64,000 bases of DNA, from assembly GCA_020352215.1 (NCBI GenBank), contig CP070675.1:5114966-5178965 (forward strand), read 5' to 3'. The stretch is from Phycisphaerales bacterium. GTDB lineage: Bacteria; Planctomycetota; Phycisphaerae; Sedimentisphaerales; Anaerobacaceae. Of the stretch, positions 8,798 to 17,823 are shown one piece after another. The translations under genes and the position numbers were made by a program. Each line of letters begins with the position of its first letter. Within the stretch, counting starts at the first letter, position 1. The notes beneath the pieces were generated by a model, which did no database searches, had not been told where the DNA came from, and saw only the letters and a program-made list of their open reading frames with translations.

Positions 8798-9160
8798 ATG
8801 GCGACGGACAGACACAGATACTCGGGAACGGTGGGGGGCACCACGGTGGTACTTCTCGTTTTTGGGCTGATCGTCCTGTGTTTTGTGCGGTACTTCTGGG
8901 TGGATAGAGCGAATGGTCAGTACGGAACGCTCATAAGGGCGTATGTGCGGGAGACGCCTCAGTATCAGGAAGAGGACTTCGACAAGCTTAGGGAGCAACT
9001 CCTGGAAGGCGGCATGTTTATCAAGATGCACCGATGGGATAGGAAGAGCTTCATCAAAGACCAAGAATTGTATGACAAGATGGTCGAGGCTTACAAGGCC
9101 CGCCAGCAGAGAATACGAGACCAGACCGATAGCACGATTGACAGTCTGATCAATTTGTGA
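8798..9160 (+). CDS. Small single-pass membrane protein of unknown function
   Basis: 120 residues. The ATG has a strong ribosome binding site (AAGGGAGG, 8 nt upstream), which is the main evidence that this is real. Residues about 16-34 (VVLLVFGLIVLCFVRYFWV) form one transmembrane helix with a short N-terminal segment. The remaining 85 residues are charged and probably helical (EEDFDKLREQLLEGG, EAYKARQQRIRDQ). I do not recognise the family. It precedes the zinc-ribbon/TPR gene by 197 bp on the same strand; a functional link is only suggested by position. Confidence 0.7.
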   Translation: MATDRHRYSGTVGGTTVVLLVFGLIVLCFVRYFWVDRANGQYGTLIRAYVRETPQYQEEDFDKLREQLLEGGMFIKMHRWDRKSFIKDQELYDKMVEAYKARQQRIRDQTDSTIDSLINL

Positions 9161-9356
9161 GTCGTAAACGTGTGAGAAGACGAAAGCAACAATTTTTGAT
9201 TGATTTGTGGTGACCTGTGATTGAACGGGAGATTGCCATACCTGCTTGTGCGGTTACAGGCGTTGCTTCGTTGCCCGGAAAAGGAGAGTGTACGTGCATA
9301 AGCACATCTGAGGACGAGTGCGCAAGGCATGAGGCAGTAGGGAGAAAGGAGATATT

Positions 9357-11345
9357 GTGATTAGGTTTTGTTGCCGGAACTGTGGTCAGAAGATCGGGGC
9401 CCAAGATAAATTCTCAGGCAAGCGAGTTAAGTGCCCGAAGTGCGGCCACGTGGGCGTCGCACCCGGTGAGTTAGTCAGGATAGAGTTCCGCTGCGGCAGC
9501 TGCGGTCGGAAGATAAGCGTTCCGCAAAGTCGCGCCGGCAAAAAAGGCAAATGCCCAAAATGCAAGAACGTGGTCACTGTCCCGGAAGCAGAGAACACGG
9601 ACTCGGTCACAGGTCAAGTGCCAATACACGACGGCTCTCAAAAGCGAATCTCGGCCGAGAGGACCACGACGGCGACTCTCACATGTTCGATATGCGGCGA
9701 AGATGTAAGCGTCCCGGAAGGCTCAAAGGGAGAACCCGTAGAGTGCCCCAAATGCGGTTGTTATGTAGCCGTTCCATCGGAGGAATATCCGGTACCAGAG
9801 AGCGATGCCTCGGTGCAGCCGAATAGAAATCTCAGCCGCGAAGCTGGGCAAAAATATATCGACCGTTTTGACACACCAAGACGAAGGTCGGTGACCAGAC
9901 GCTACCTTTCGTTGGCGGTGCTGGCCGTGCTCGTTGCGCTGGTTGCTTTCTTCTATTTGAAACCTGTGGGCAGTACCAGCTACAACCGAGGCGTCGAAGC
10001 CCTTGAGGGGAACGACTACGACCTGGCCATAATTTGTTTCACGGAGGCGATACGGGACGATCCAAAGCTTGCCGCTGCCTACGTCAACCGGGGCGTTGCC
10101 TACCGCCGCAGGGGCGCCTGCGCCGAGGCTATCAGCGATTTCACGGAAGCCGTTCGACTCGACGCTGCGTTCACCTTCGCTTATCTGGGACGTGGCATCG
10201 CCTATGCCGAGCAGGGCGACTGTGATGGAGCCATCGCCGACTACACGGAGGTGATCCGGCTCGATCCGAGTAACGCTGTTGCCTACTCCGGCAGAGGCGA
10301 TGCCTTCCGCCGCAAGGGTGACTACGATAAATCCATCGGCGACCTGACTCAAGCGATCCAACTGAATCCGAACGATGCTGTGGCATACGCCGGCAGGGGC
10401 GACGCTTTCCACCAAAAGGGTGACTACGACAGAGCCGTCGCGGATCTGACTGAGGCCATCCAGCTCGATCCGAAATTGGTTTTTGCCTATAGTACCCGAG
10501 GCAAAGTGTACTCCGCGAAGAGTGAGCACACCAAGGCCGTCGCAGACTTCACCCAGGCGATCCGCCTTGACCCGGCGCTTGTTGAGGCCTATATGTCCCG
10601 TGGGGCGGTCTTTCGCGACGGGCGTGACTACGACAAGGCCATCGCTGACTTCACGAAGGTCATTGCAATGCGACCGGACTATGCAGTGGCTTACAACAAC
10701 CGGGGGCTGGCTTATGCCAACAAAGGTGAATACGATTTGGCTCTCTCAGATTACAACAAGGCCCTTGAGGTGAGCCCGAAGTCCGCCACGGTCTACAACA
10801 ATCGGGGGCTGGTCTATGCCAAGAAAGGCGCATACGATTTAGCCGTCACGGATTGTACGAAGGCCATTGAACTGGACCCGGACTATGCTGCGGCTTACAC
10901 AAATCGGGGCGTTGCCTACTACCGCAAGGGCCTCCACGACAGAGCCATCTCGGATTGTGGCAAGGCCATTGAGATGGATCCGCGGGATGCGAGGGCTTAC
11001 GTCCATAGGGCTCTGGCGTACGATGCCGAGGGCCGGCACGAAAGCTCTATACCGGATTATGACGCGGCCATTCGGATAAGCCCACGGTACGCCGACGCCC
11101 ATTATGGGCGAGGCTTTGCCTATTATGGTAAAGGTCAGTACGACAAGGCCGTCTTAGACTTCGACGAGGCTCTTGAAATAGATCCGAGGTTGGCAGCAGC
11201 CTACTACAGTCGGGCACTTGCCTGCTACCAGACCACAGACTTTGACAAGGCATGGAAAGACGTCCATGAGGCGCAAGGTTTGGGGCTGCAATTTCCCCCA
11301 GAGTTCCTCAAGGCTCTTCGTGAAGCCTCAGGAAGGGAAAAGTGA
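9357..11345 (+). CDS. Membrane protein with three zinc ribbons and thirteen TPR repeats
   Basis: 662 residues starting at GTG 9357, with AAGGAG 5 nt upstream. The N-terminal 140 residues hold three CxxC...CxxC zinc-ribbon units (CRNCGQ/CPKCGH, CGSCGR/CPKCKN, CSICGE/CPKCGC), each preceding a xVAVP- or VTVP-like strand. A single transmembrane helix follows near residues 185-202 (SLAVLAVLVALVAFFYL). From about residue 210 to the end are thirteen 34-residue TPR repeats of the form AYNNRGLAYANKGEYDLALSDYNKAL. The likely topology is cytoplasmic zinc ribbons and TPR repeats in the periplasm or paryphoplasm, a protein-interaction scaffold. Partner and role are unknown. Confidence 0.85.
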   Translation: MIRFCCRNCGQKIGAQDKFSGKRVKCPKCGHVGVAPGELVRIEFRCGSCGRKISVPQSRAGKKGKCPKCKNVVTVPEAENTDSVTGQVPIHDGSQKRISAERTTTATLTCSICGEDVSVPEGSKGEPVECPKCGCYVAVPSEEYPVPESDASVQPNRNLSREAGQKYIDRFDTPRRRSVTRRYLSLAVLAVLVALVAFFYLKPVGSTSYNRGVEALEGNDYDLAIICFTEAIRDDPKLAAAYVNRGVAYRRRGACAEAISDFTEAVRLDAAFTFAYLGRGIAYAEQGDCDGAIADYTEVIRLDPSNAVAYSGRGDAFRRKGDYDKSIGDLTQAIQLNPNDAVAYAGRGDAFHQKGDYDRAVADLTEAIQLDPKLVFAYSTRGKVYSAKSEHTKAVADFTQAIRLDPALVEAYMSRGAVFRDGRDYDKAIADFTKVIAMRPDYAVAYNNRGLAYANKGEYDLALSDYNKALEVSPKSATVYNNRGLVYAKKGAYDLAVTDCTKAIELDPDYAAAYTNRGVAYYRKGLHDRAISDCGKAIEMDPRDARAYVHRALAYDAEGRHESSIPDYDAAIRISPRYADAHYGRGFAYYGKGQYDKAVLDFDEALEIDPRLAAAYYSRALACYQTTDFDKAWKDVHEAQGLGLQFPPEFLKALREASGREK

Positions 11346-11504
11346 ATCAAGGCAGGGCGATCCCCCCGTGGCAAGCGTTCCTTCACTTGGACAGGTAAGA
11401 ATATAGGCGATGGCTACCCACCAGGTGGAAGGAATGGGCGGGCAGGTTTCCCCAATAGGCGATCGTGATCCCTGACTCGTAAAGCGTGTCTCGGGCGATT
11501 CGGA

Positions 11505-12338
11505 TCAGTTCTTGTTGAGTGGGTCGTACCAGCGCTTAAAAACGGTGGGCTGGCCGTTTTCATCGGTTCCTGTGGTTTCCTGGAGGGAAGTTACATGGCT
11601 GTCCAGCCACAAGATATTCAGACTTCCACCCGTCTCGAACTCTCCGGCCGACCTTGTGTTGTGCCGGAAGATTCCGCGGTACCAGGGCGCACGGCCACCA
11701 CCCTGTCGGTAGTGCCTCAGATTAACGCCGCCCGGAGTCGGAGAGAAGAGCATGTCCGAATTGCCGGTGCCGGTCCCGTTTTCGATCCGTGGCTCCATAT
11801 GGTCGTGGGCTACAATGACCTCGGCGTGCTTCGGAATAGCGGCTGCATTCTCCTCGGTGAGCCAGCCGTTGGCGCCAAATGCCGAGGTGTAAATGAGTTT
11901 GTGATCGCCGCCGTACAGTAGATCCTTCGCAACCGTCTCGCAGAAGTTGATCCAAGCGGCACAGCCAAATACTTTCCTCTCCTTGACGTAGTTCAGGTAG
12001 GCAATGCCCCAATAAGCGCGGTCATCTCCCGCCCTCAGCGGATTTCCATTGTTATCCCACCAGAGGTGGCCATTGCAGTTGTTGGTGTGCGTGTACATAT
12101 TAGGCATTTTGAAGTCGTTGTCCTCCAGGTACATTACGACCCCAAGGCCGACACTTCTGAGGTTTGCCCTGCAAGCCTGGTCCCGGGCCTGCTCTTTTAC
12201 TCTTTGCAGGGCCGGCATCAGAATTGCCATCAATACCGCGATGATAGCGATAACGACCAAGAGTTCGATTAGCGTGAAGGCTGTTGCTAAATTCTTGTGA
12301 GTACTTGCTTTGTGATCTGTCTTTGCTGTGTTCGTCAT
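11505..12338 (-). CDS. Prepilin-like protein with type II pseudopilin N-terminus (DUF1559-like)
   Basis: 277 residues. After a 20-residue leader comes [20 protein letters not shown], the class III signal cut by prepilin peptidase before Phe, with Glu at position 5, and a long hydrophobic helix. Next is [20 protein letters not shown] as in the planctomycete DUF1559/H-x9-DG family. The C-terminus has [15 protein letters not shown], equivalent to the FxDGHV signature of that family. Such proteins are anchored in the inner membrane and displayed outside; most are uncharacterised. The ribosome binding site is poor (AGGG 3 nt from ATG). It is isolated, convergent with the TPR gene. Confidence 0.85.
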   Translation of the reverse strand: MTNTAKTDHKASTHKNLATAFTLIELLVVIAIIAVLMAILMPALQRVKEQARDQACRANLRSVGLGVVMYLEDNDFKMPNMYTHTNNCNGHLWWDNNGNPLRAGDDRAYWGIAYLNYVKERKVFGCAAWINFCETVAKDLLYGGDHKLIYTSAFGANGWLTEENAAAIPKHAEVIVAHDHMEPRIENGTGTGNSDMLFSPTPGGVNLRHYRQGGGRAPWYRGIFRHNTRSAGEFETGGSLNILWLDSHVTSLQETTGTDENGQPTVFKRWYDPLNKN

Positions 12339-12835
12339 GGGCCCTATCCGAAAAAGTGTACCGTTCCTACCCTATGTTACCAGCCGGGGCATTTCAATGT
12401 GCCTGCACTACACCCACGGCGCCTGTTACAACTACCATACCACATATTTGGGCAAATTGCAAGTTTTTCGAATTTTCCTCTTTTTTTGTTTTTCTGTGTA
12501 TTCTGGCTGCGGCGAATCCGCCCCTGGGAAAAAATACATTCTCTCGTAGTGCGCATCTACAAGCCAAGTTCAGCTGCAGCCGAGCTATCGCAATGCCGCA
12601 GCCAAACGGCAAGTGAATCGTGCGTTCTCTTGACGTACATTACCCCCATCTGCCGGGCGTCTCGGCTGCTGCTATGATGCGCAGGACCCGCTTCCTGTTC
12701 CACCAATCTGACGTTGTCACAGTATTGGGGAGGTTTTTGCCAGGCCGGGTGTTCAAACCTTCCGACACTGTTTTTTGGGTTGATTATTGACCGGCGATCA
12801 TTGATTATTCTGGGTGGGGGTCGCGCGTTGGTGAG
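12339..12835. other. Divergent intergenic region
   Basis: About 500 bp between the pseudopilin gene (minus) and the serine-hydrolase fusion gene (plus). AT-rich near 12460-12500. A direct repeat TTGATTATT occurs twice about 20 nt apart (near 12779-12810) shortly before the plus-strand gene and could be a regulator site. No supported gene. Confidence 0.5.
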
Positions 12836-12847
12836 GTGAAAAGAAGA

Positions 12848-15109
12848 ATGTGCCGATTAAAGATTCTGCTTGTGGGGCTGTTGGTTGGCGGCGGACCGGG
12901 GGTCTACCGGGCCGTGGGGCGGGTGGAGCGGCCGGTATACCCTGGGAAGCACTGGGAGGACAAGATGCCCGTGGAGGTTGGCCTGGACGTGCGGAAGTTG
13001 CGGGCGATTAGTGACTATGCAGGCGGGTTCGGCTGTGTAGTGCGGCACGGGTACATGGTCTACACCTGGGGCGGTGCGAGCAGGCGAATGGATGTGGCGT
13101 CTGCGGCGAAACCGGTGTATGCGCATTTTCTGTTCAAGGCTGTCGAGCAGGGCAAAATTGCCGGTGTGGACGAGCCGCTCGGTAAATGGGAGCCAAGGCT
13201 AAACCAGATCAATAAGAAACTCGGTTACAAGGATCGAAACATCACATGGCGGCACTGTGCGAATCAGGTGTCGTGCTACGGCCTGGTCGAATCGCCGGGG
13301 ACGGCCTTTGCGTACAACGATTGGCAGATGGCGCTATTCTGGGACACGCTCTTTCAGAAAGTGTACGGCACCACGCATGAAACAGTTGATGAGAAGGTTT
13401 TGCATCCTATGCTGACGGATCCTCTGGGGTGTCAGGACAATCCGACGTTTATGGCTTTTGGAGTTGGGGACAGGCCCGCCCGGTTGGCGATTTCGCCACG
13501 TGACTTTGCCCGCTTCGGACTGCTGTACCTGCGTGGGGGCAAGTGGCGGGGTGAACAGCTGATAGGCAGAGAATTCGCCACCACGGCAATGATTCATCCC
13601 TTGCCAAATTCGATTCCGCGTGCGGGCAATCAGGCTGCGGAAATGGTACCTGGGCAGCGGTCGATAGGCTCAAGAAGCATACCGGATAATCAGTGTGACC
13701 ACGTGGGCAGCTACAGCTGGCTTTGGTGGACTAACGGGGTGAGTCGTGAGGGCGAACGACACTGGCCCGGTGCGCCGGTTGACACGTACGGCTGTTTCGG
13801 GCACGGTGGTATGCGCGCGATGGTCGTTATTCCAAGCCTGGATCTGATCATTAGCTGGAACGACACCAGAATCCAGGCAAGCGAAATGGAAAACCACGTC
13901 CTGACGCTGCTGAGAGAATCGGTAGTGGAGCCGGAGGCTCAAGCCGGCCAGATCATAGTTGATCCCGAGCATCCACAGTGGTTGAAGCGCGAGGGCATGG
14001 GGCCATTCTTTATGTGCGGGCCCGGAGACCCTGAGGGGTTTCTCTATCGCGGCAGGTCGAATCCCGATGGGACTCGTGACGGCGACCAGGAGGCCTTGAT
14101 CGATAAGCTCAAGGGAACGGGCGCGAACTGCATTTATCTCATGGCGGTCCGGTCGCACGGCGGCGATGGGGATAGCACGCACAATCCCTTTATTGACAAC
14201 GATCCTGCCCAAGGCGTCAATCTGAAGGTTCTCGCGCAGTGGGAGAAGTGGTTTGCGGAAATGGACAGAAACGGAATAGTGATCTACTTCTTCTTTTACG
14301 ACGATAGCACACGCGTCTGGGATACGGGCGATGCCGTGGGAGAAGAAGAGAGGAGTTTCGTCCGTACCGTCGTCGATACGTTTGAGCATCACAGGAACCT
14401 CATATGGTGTGTAGCGGAGGAGTATGGGGAGAGGCTAAGCGCTGAGAGGGTGAGGAAGATTGCGGGGGAGATTCGCAAGGCCGACGACTACGAGCACGTG
14501 GTTGCCGTGCATAAGAATCATGGGCTGGACTTCTCGGAATTTGCCGATGGGCCAAACATCGATCAGTTTGCAGTGCAGTACAATGTCGCCACCGCCGAGG
14601 CTCTACATGAAGGGATGGTGGAGGCCTGGAAGCGGGCTAAAGGAAGGTACAATCTTAATATGTCAGAGGCGGCGGACTTCGGTAGCGGGGCACAGGCCCG
14701 GAAGAAGTGCTGGGCTTGTGCAATGGCAGGGGCATACGTGATGATCCTGCGGATGGATATTGCGACGACACCGAAAAGTGACCTCGAAGATTGCGGGCGA
14801 TTAGTACACTTCTTTGAGTCCACGAATTTCAATGAGATGTCACCACATGATGAGCTGGCATTTGCTGGCACGCAGTATGTATTGGCGCTGCCCGGCGACA
14901 GCTACATTGCCTATGCATCCGGGTTGCGAGGTAAGATTGGATTGAAGCAGATGGAGGCGGGCAAGTATGAGTTTCGTTGGTTCGACTGCTCCATCGGCGA
15001 GGAAGTGATACAAAAGGAAGTGGATGTTGCCGAGGGCGGTCGGAGCTGGGACAAGCCAGAGGGTATGGGTGATGAGCTGGCGGTCTACGTGCGGCGTGTC
15101 AGGAAGTAG
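12848..15109 (+). CDS. Serine beta-lactamase-like hydrolase fused to a glycoside-hydrolase-like domain
   Basis: 753 residues from ATG 12848 (an in-frame GTG at 12836 is an alternative). A short signal-like segment (LKILLVGLLVGGGPG) leads into a class C beta-lactamase/esterase-like domain: SAAK near residue 86 fits the SxxK nucleophile, FAYNDWQMALFW fits the YxN motif, and a GHGG motif in CFGHGGMRAMVVIPSLD fits the third active-site element. From about residue 375 (DPEHPQWLKREG) the protein changes to a TIM-barrel-like part (GTGANCIYLMAVRSHGGDG, DRNGIVIYFFFYDDST, NLIWCVAEEYGE) as in DUF4038-type putative glycosidases, ending in a beta-rich tail with FRWFDCSIGEEV, similar to putative collagen-binding domains. 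Likely exported and acting on acylated or decorated glycans; substrate unknown. Confidence 0.8.
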   Translation: MCRLKILLVGLLVGGGPGVYRAVGRVERPVYPGKHWEDKMPVEVGLDVRKLRAISDYAGGFGCVVRHGYMVYTWGGASRRMDVASAAKPVYAHFLFKAVEQGKIAGVDEPLGKWEPRLNQINKKLGYKDRNITWRHCANQVSCYGLVESPGTAFAYNDWQMALFWDTLFQKVYGTTHETVDEKVLHPMLTDPLGCQDNPTFMAFGVGDRPARLAISPRDFARFGLLYLRGGKWRGEQLIGREFATTAMIHPLPNSIPRAGNQAAEMVPGQRSIGSRSIPDNQCDHVGSYSWLWWTNGVSREGERHWPGAPVDTYGCFGHGGMRAMVVIPSLDLIISWNDTRIQASEMENHVLTLLRESVVEPEAQAGQIIVDPEHPQWLKREGMGPFFMCGPGDPEGFLYRGRSNPDGTRDGDQEALIDKLKGTGANCIYLMAVRSHGGDGDSTHNPFIDNDPAQGVNLKVLAQWEKWFAEMDRNGIVIYFFFYDDSTRVWDTGDAVGEEERSFVRTVVDTFEHHRNLIWCVAEEYGERLSAERVRKIAGEIRKADDYEHVVAVHKNHGLDFSEFADGPNIDQFAVQYNVATAEALHEGMVEAWKRAKGRYNLNMSEAADFGSGAQARKKCWACAMAGAYVMILRMDIATTPKSDLEDCGRLVHFFESTNFNEMSPHDELAFAGTQYVLALPGDSYIAYASGLRGKIGLKQMEAGKYEFRWFDCSIGEEVIQKEVDVAEGGRSWDKPEGMGDELAVYVRRVRK

Positions 15110-15141
15110 CTCTACGCCGATCGAAAGGAGAGCCGAGTCAA

Positions 15142-15474
15142 ATGAATGACATTCAGATTTTCACGACGCCGATTTTGGATGGAATCAAAATCAGAGAATA
15201 CAAGGGCGTGGTAATTGTGCGGAACGTTCGGGCGGTCAATATTATTCGCGACTTCTTTACATCGTTTCGTGACATCTTTGGTGGACGTTCGGAATCGTAT
15301 CAAGATGTTATGAAGCAGATGCAGGAAGATGTTATTTCTGATGCCAAAGCCGAGGCGAGCAAGCTGGGCGCCAATGCGATAGTTGGCTTTTCTTTGGATT
15401 ACGACAACATTGGCTCCAAGGACAAGTCGCTTCTGATGGCTTCGGCCAAGGGAACGGCCGTAATCATAGAGTAG
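15142..15474 (+). CDS. YbjQ/UPF0145 family protein
   Basis: 110 residues; AAAGGAGAG 9 nt before the ATG. The sequence follows the YbjQ (DUF74) pattern: an N-terminal FTTPILDGIKIREYKGVV, a central RDFFTSFRDIFGGRSESYQ and a C-terminal LGANAIVGFSLDYDNI. The family is a small pentameric beta-alpha fold sometimes annotated as heavy-metal binding, without an established function. It starts 32 bp after the preceding gene and may be translated from the same message. Confidence 0.9.
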   Translation: MNDIQIFTTPILDGIKIREYKGVVIVRNVRAVNIIRDFFTSFRDIFGGRSESYQDVMKQMQEDVISDAKAEASKLGANAIVGFSLDYDNIGSKDKSLLMASAKGTAVIIE

Positions 15475-15587
15475 ACGCAGAGCCGCACCCTTGCTGCGGG
15501 CCTTGTCCGGAGCGGTTGGACTTGGCTTTGCCGGCAGGTTGCCGCTGGGCGTCAAGTGCAACCGGCGCCTCTGGAGTGTATAAGAAG

Positions 15588-16733
15588 ATGTTACACTGGT
15601 TCTTCGCAAGCGTCCTTCTCAAAGGCGGTTCGGCGAGACTGATTGTACTTGCCCTTTTGCTAAGCGGTTGCGTTCTTGGGGATGTACCCAGGTATTCGGT
15701 CGAGCCTCTGCCGGAGTATGATGCGCTGTTCTGCAGAGAAAAGGGCTGGACGGGCGCCGATGCGGCCTATTCGGTTGCGCTGTCCGATGACGTCACGCTG
15801 TGGCTGTTCGGTGATACTTGGGTCGGGGACGTCGTCGACGGAAGGCACAAAGACGCCAACATGGTGAACAATTCGATAGGACTTCAACGAGGTGCCGATG
15901 CGCTAGCGTCAGTTGAGTTCTTCTGGGGCAAGGGTAAGGACGGCGAGCACGAGGCCTTTGTCAAGCCGGCCAACGGTGTTGGCTGGTTCTGGATCTTTGA
16001 TGGAGTATTGGCGGACGGGAAGCTGTATCTTTTTCTTTTCCAGACGGTCAAGACTGGCGAGAAGGGTGTGTTTGGATTCAAGCATGTCGGCATGTGGCTG
16101 GCCGAGATAAGGAACCCTCAGGAAGAGCCGGCCAGGTGGCGGATTGAACAGCACAAGGTCCCGTGGGGGCGGTTTGAGGCGGGCGGCAACCTGTTCTTTG
16201 GCTCGGCGGTTATGCGGGATGGGGACTTCGTATACATCTACGGCGCGAGTGAGGACTGGAGCAAAGGAATGAGCGGGCGCAGTATGATTGTCGCCCGAGC
16301 CAGGCCCGACGAGATGACCGATTTTGGAAAGTGGCGTTTTTTCAGTGACGGCCGGTGGCGGGACGATATCGACACGATTTCCGAGCTCTTCGACGGTACG
16401 GCGACAGAATATTCGGTTAGTTATCAGCCTGCGATAAAGCAATATGTTGCCGTATACACAAGAAATGGCATGTCGGAAAATATACTGATGCGCTCGGCGC
16501 CGACTCCGGTTGGGCCATGGAGCCGACCACTGAAAGTCTACGAGTGTCCGGAGGTCGCGTGGCACAAGAGTTATTTCTGCTATGCTGGCAAGGCCCATCC
16601 TGAGATTTCAAGAGAAAATGAGATGATTGTCACATACGTCTGCAACTCAACCGATTTTTGGGAGATGGCGAAGGATACGCGGATATATCGGCCACGATTT
16701 CTGAGAATCAGATTCGATGCGCAGAGGAACTGA
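15588..16733 (+). CDS. DUF4185-domain lipoprotein
   Basis: 381 residues from ATG 15588. LIVLALLLSGC is a lipobox with Cys near residue 27, so the mature protein should be lipid-anchored. The body matches the DUF4185 five-bladed propeller pattern: VTLWLFGDTWVGDV with the FGDT signature, MVNNSIGLQRG, a FWGKGKDG strand, and later VYTRNGMSENILMRSAPTPVGPW. Related propellers occur in glycosidases and carbohydrate-binding proteins, so a role in glycan handling is plausible but not shown. Downstream of the YbjQ gene by 113 bp; weak ribosome binding site. Confidence 0.8.
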   Translation: MLHWFFASVLLKGGSARLIVLALLLSGCVLGDVPRYSVEPLPEYDALFCREKGWTGADAAYSVALSDDVTLWLFGDTWVGDVVDGRHKDANMVNNSIGLQRGADALASVEFFWGKGKDGEHEAFVKPANGVGWFWIFDGVLADGKLYLFLFQTVKTGEKGVFGFKHVGMWLAEIRNPQEEPARWRIEQHKVPWGRFEAGGNLFFGSAVMRDGDFVYIYGASEDWSKGMSGRSMIVARARPDEMTDFGKWRFFSDGRWRDDIDTISELFDGTATEYSVSYQPAIKQYVAVYTRNGMSENILMRSAPTPVGPWSRPLKVYECPEVAWHKSYFCYAGKAHPEISRENEMIVTYVCNSTDFWEMAKDTRIYRPRFLRIRFDAQRN

Positions 16734-16849
16734 TACGCTACGCGGCCGAAAATAGGCGGTGAAAGGGATTGCCGGCCAGGTTCACAGCCGGTAGTATAAG
16801 GGCTTTATTAGGGGCGGATTCAGGTTTAGGAGAAAAAGAGGTGATGGCC

Positions 16850-17335
16850 ATGAATGAGCTTTACGAACAATCGGAAACAGGTTGCTGTCCGCGGTTCAAT
16901 CCTGAGCCTTGGGATGAAAAGGAAGTGGCGTTTCAAGACAAGTTGTTTGTCAAGGACCACGTCCGGAGTCTTATGCACATCCCGCTGAACTTCGGCAAGG
17001 TGATGGTCAGGAATATGGAGAAGATCAAGCGGGCCGAGGCCCTTGTGCCCGTTCCGGTTATGCTTTCCGACGAGAGGTCACTGTGGGGGGCAGATATCTA
17101 TATCGCAGTGGCCAAAGATGTGCCGGGTGCTGAGACGGTGAGGATAACGGGGAATTTCCTGACGAAGGTTTTTGAGGGATCTTACAAGAATATCCGCAAG
17201 TGGGTGCAGGAGATGAAGGCCCATGTCCAGTCGAAGAAGAAGCAGATGAAGAAGCTGTACTTCTTCTATACGACCTGCCCGAAGTGTGCGGAGTACTATG
17301 GGAAGAACTACACCGTTCTGTTGGCGGAGGTTTAG
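16850..17335 (+). CDS. Conserved protein of unknown function with C-terminal CPKC motif
   Basis: 161 residues from ATG 16850 (GAGGTG 6 nt upstream); ATG 16844 is an alternative. I recognise the general type, a conserved protein sometimes annotated only as 'hydrolase', but know no function. Visible features: GCCPRFNPEPWDEKEV near the N-terminus with paired Cys, a central PVPVMLSDERSLWGADIYIAV, and KLYFFYTTCPKCAEYYGKN at the end, where CPKC plus the N-terminal CC could bind a metal. No signal peptide, so cytoplasmic. Confidence 0.75.
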   Translation: MNELYEQSETGCCPRFNPEPWDEKEVAFQDKLFVKDHVRSLMHIPLNFGKVMVRNMEKIKRAEALVPVPVMLSDERSLWGADIYIAVAKDVPGAETVRITGNFLTKVFEGSYKNIRKWVQEMKAHVQSKKKQMKKLYFFYTTCPKCAEYYGKNYTVLLAEV

Positions 17336-17400
17336 CCGGTCGGCGATACTTTGGATCGGGCGATAGATTCTTCTCCTCGTGCCCGGGTCCATCGAATGAG

Positions 17401-17670
17401 CTAAAAGGTGACCTTGAAGTCGGGGTATCGAGGATCGGGCGGAATCTCGTCGATCTTCGTCTCTTTCACATAACCGGCAAAGGACTCTTCTATGTCCCTC
17501 ACGCAATCCTCCACATCTTCGGCCGGCCCCTGGGCGAGCATTTCCACGGTGCCGTCCGGCACGTTGCGGACAAAGCCTGTGAGCCCGCGGCGACGGGCGA
17601 TGTTGTGGGCAGTGTAGCGGAAACCAACGCCCTGGACCCGGCCGACGAAAATTATGTGTTTGGCAACCAT
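17401..17670 (-). CDS. acyP: Acylphosphatase
   Basis: 89 residues from ATG 17670 with GAGG 7 nt upstream; the frame is open further but the family begins here. FVGRVQGVGFRYTA carries the phosphate-binding loop and catalytic Arg, and GFVRNVPDGTVEMLAQG the catalytic Asn, both diagnostic of acylphosphatase, which hydrolyses acyl phosphates in the cytoplasm. The usual family length is about 90-100. It is divergent from the GAF-SpoIIE gene. Confidence 0.93.
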   Translation of the reverse strand: MVAKHIIFVGRVQGVGFRYTAHNIARRRGLTGFVRNVPDGTVEMLAQGPAEDVEDCVRDIEESFAGYVKETKIDEIPPDPRYPDFKVTF

Positions 17671-17764
17671 GGCAATCCTCTGTTTGCCGTCCAATGCTAA
17701 CGTGCAGAGCCTGCGTGTGCAAGTGAACAATTCCGATGGTGAGCAATAGTTGAGTAAATAAGGG

Positions 17765-17793
17765 TTCACCGTGAGGTGCATCTTCTGTATAAT
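17765..17793 (+). promoter_or_regulatory. Promoter of the GAF-SpoIIE phosphatase gene
   Basis: TTCACC (17765-17770), 17-nt spacer, perfect TATAAT (17788-17793). It overlaps the longest possible ORF start (GTG 17776), which argues that translation begins downstream at GTG 17824. Confidence 0.6.
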
Positions 17794-17823
17794 CCGCAGA
17801 ATTTGCGGCAGTGGCTGACTATT

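Noticed and set aside
9723..10529. 268-codon antisense frame over the TPR repeats
   Set aside because: Periodic only because the TPR gene is periodic; no independent support.
17776..17823. Upstream start of the GAF-SpoIIE gene at GTG 17776
   Set aside because: A TTCACC-N17-TATAAT promoter lies across it, so this part is probably not in the mRNA.
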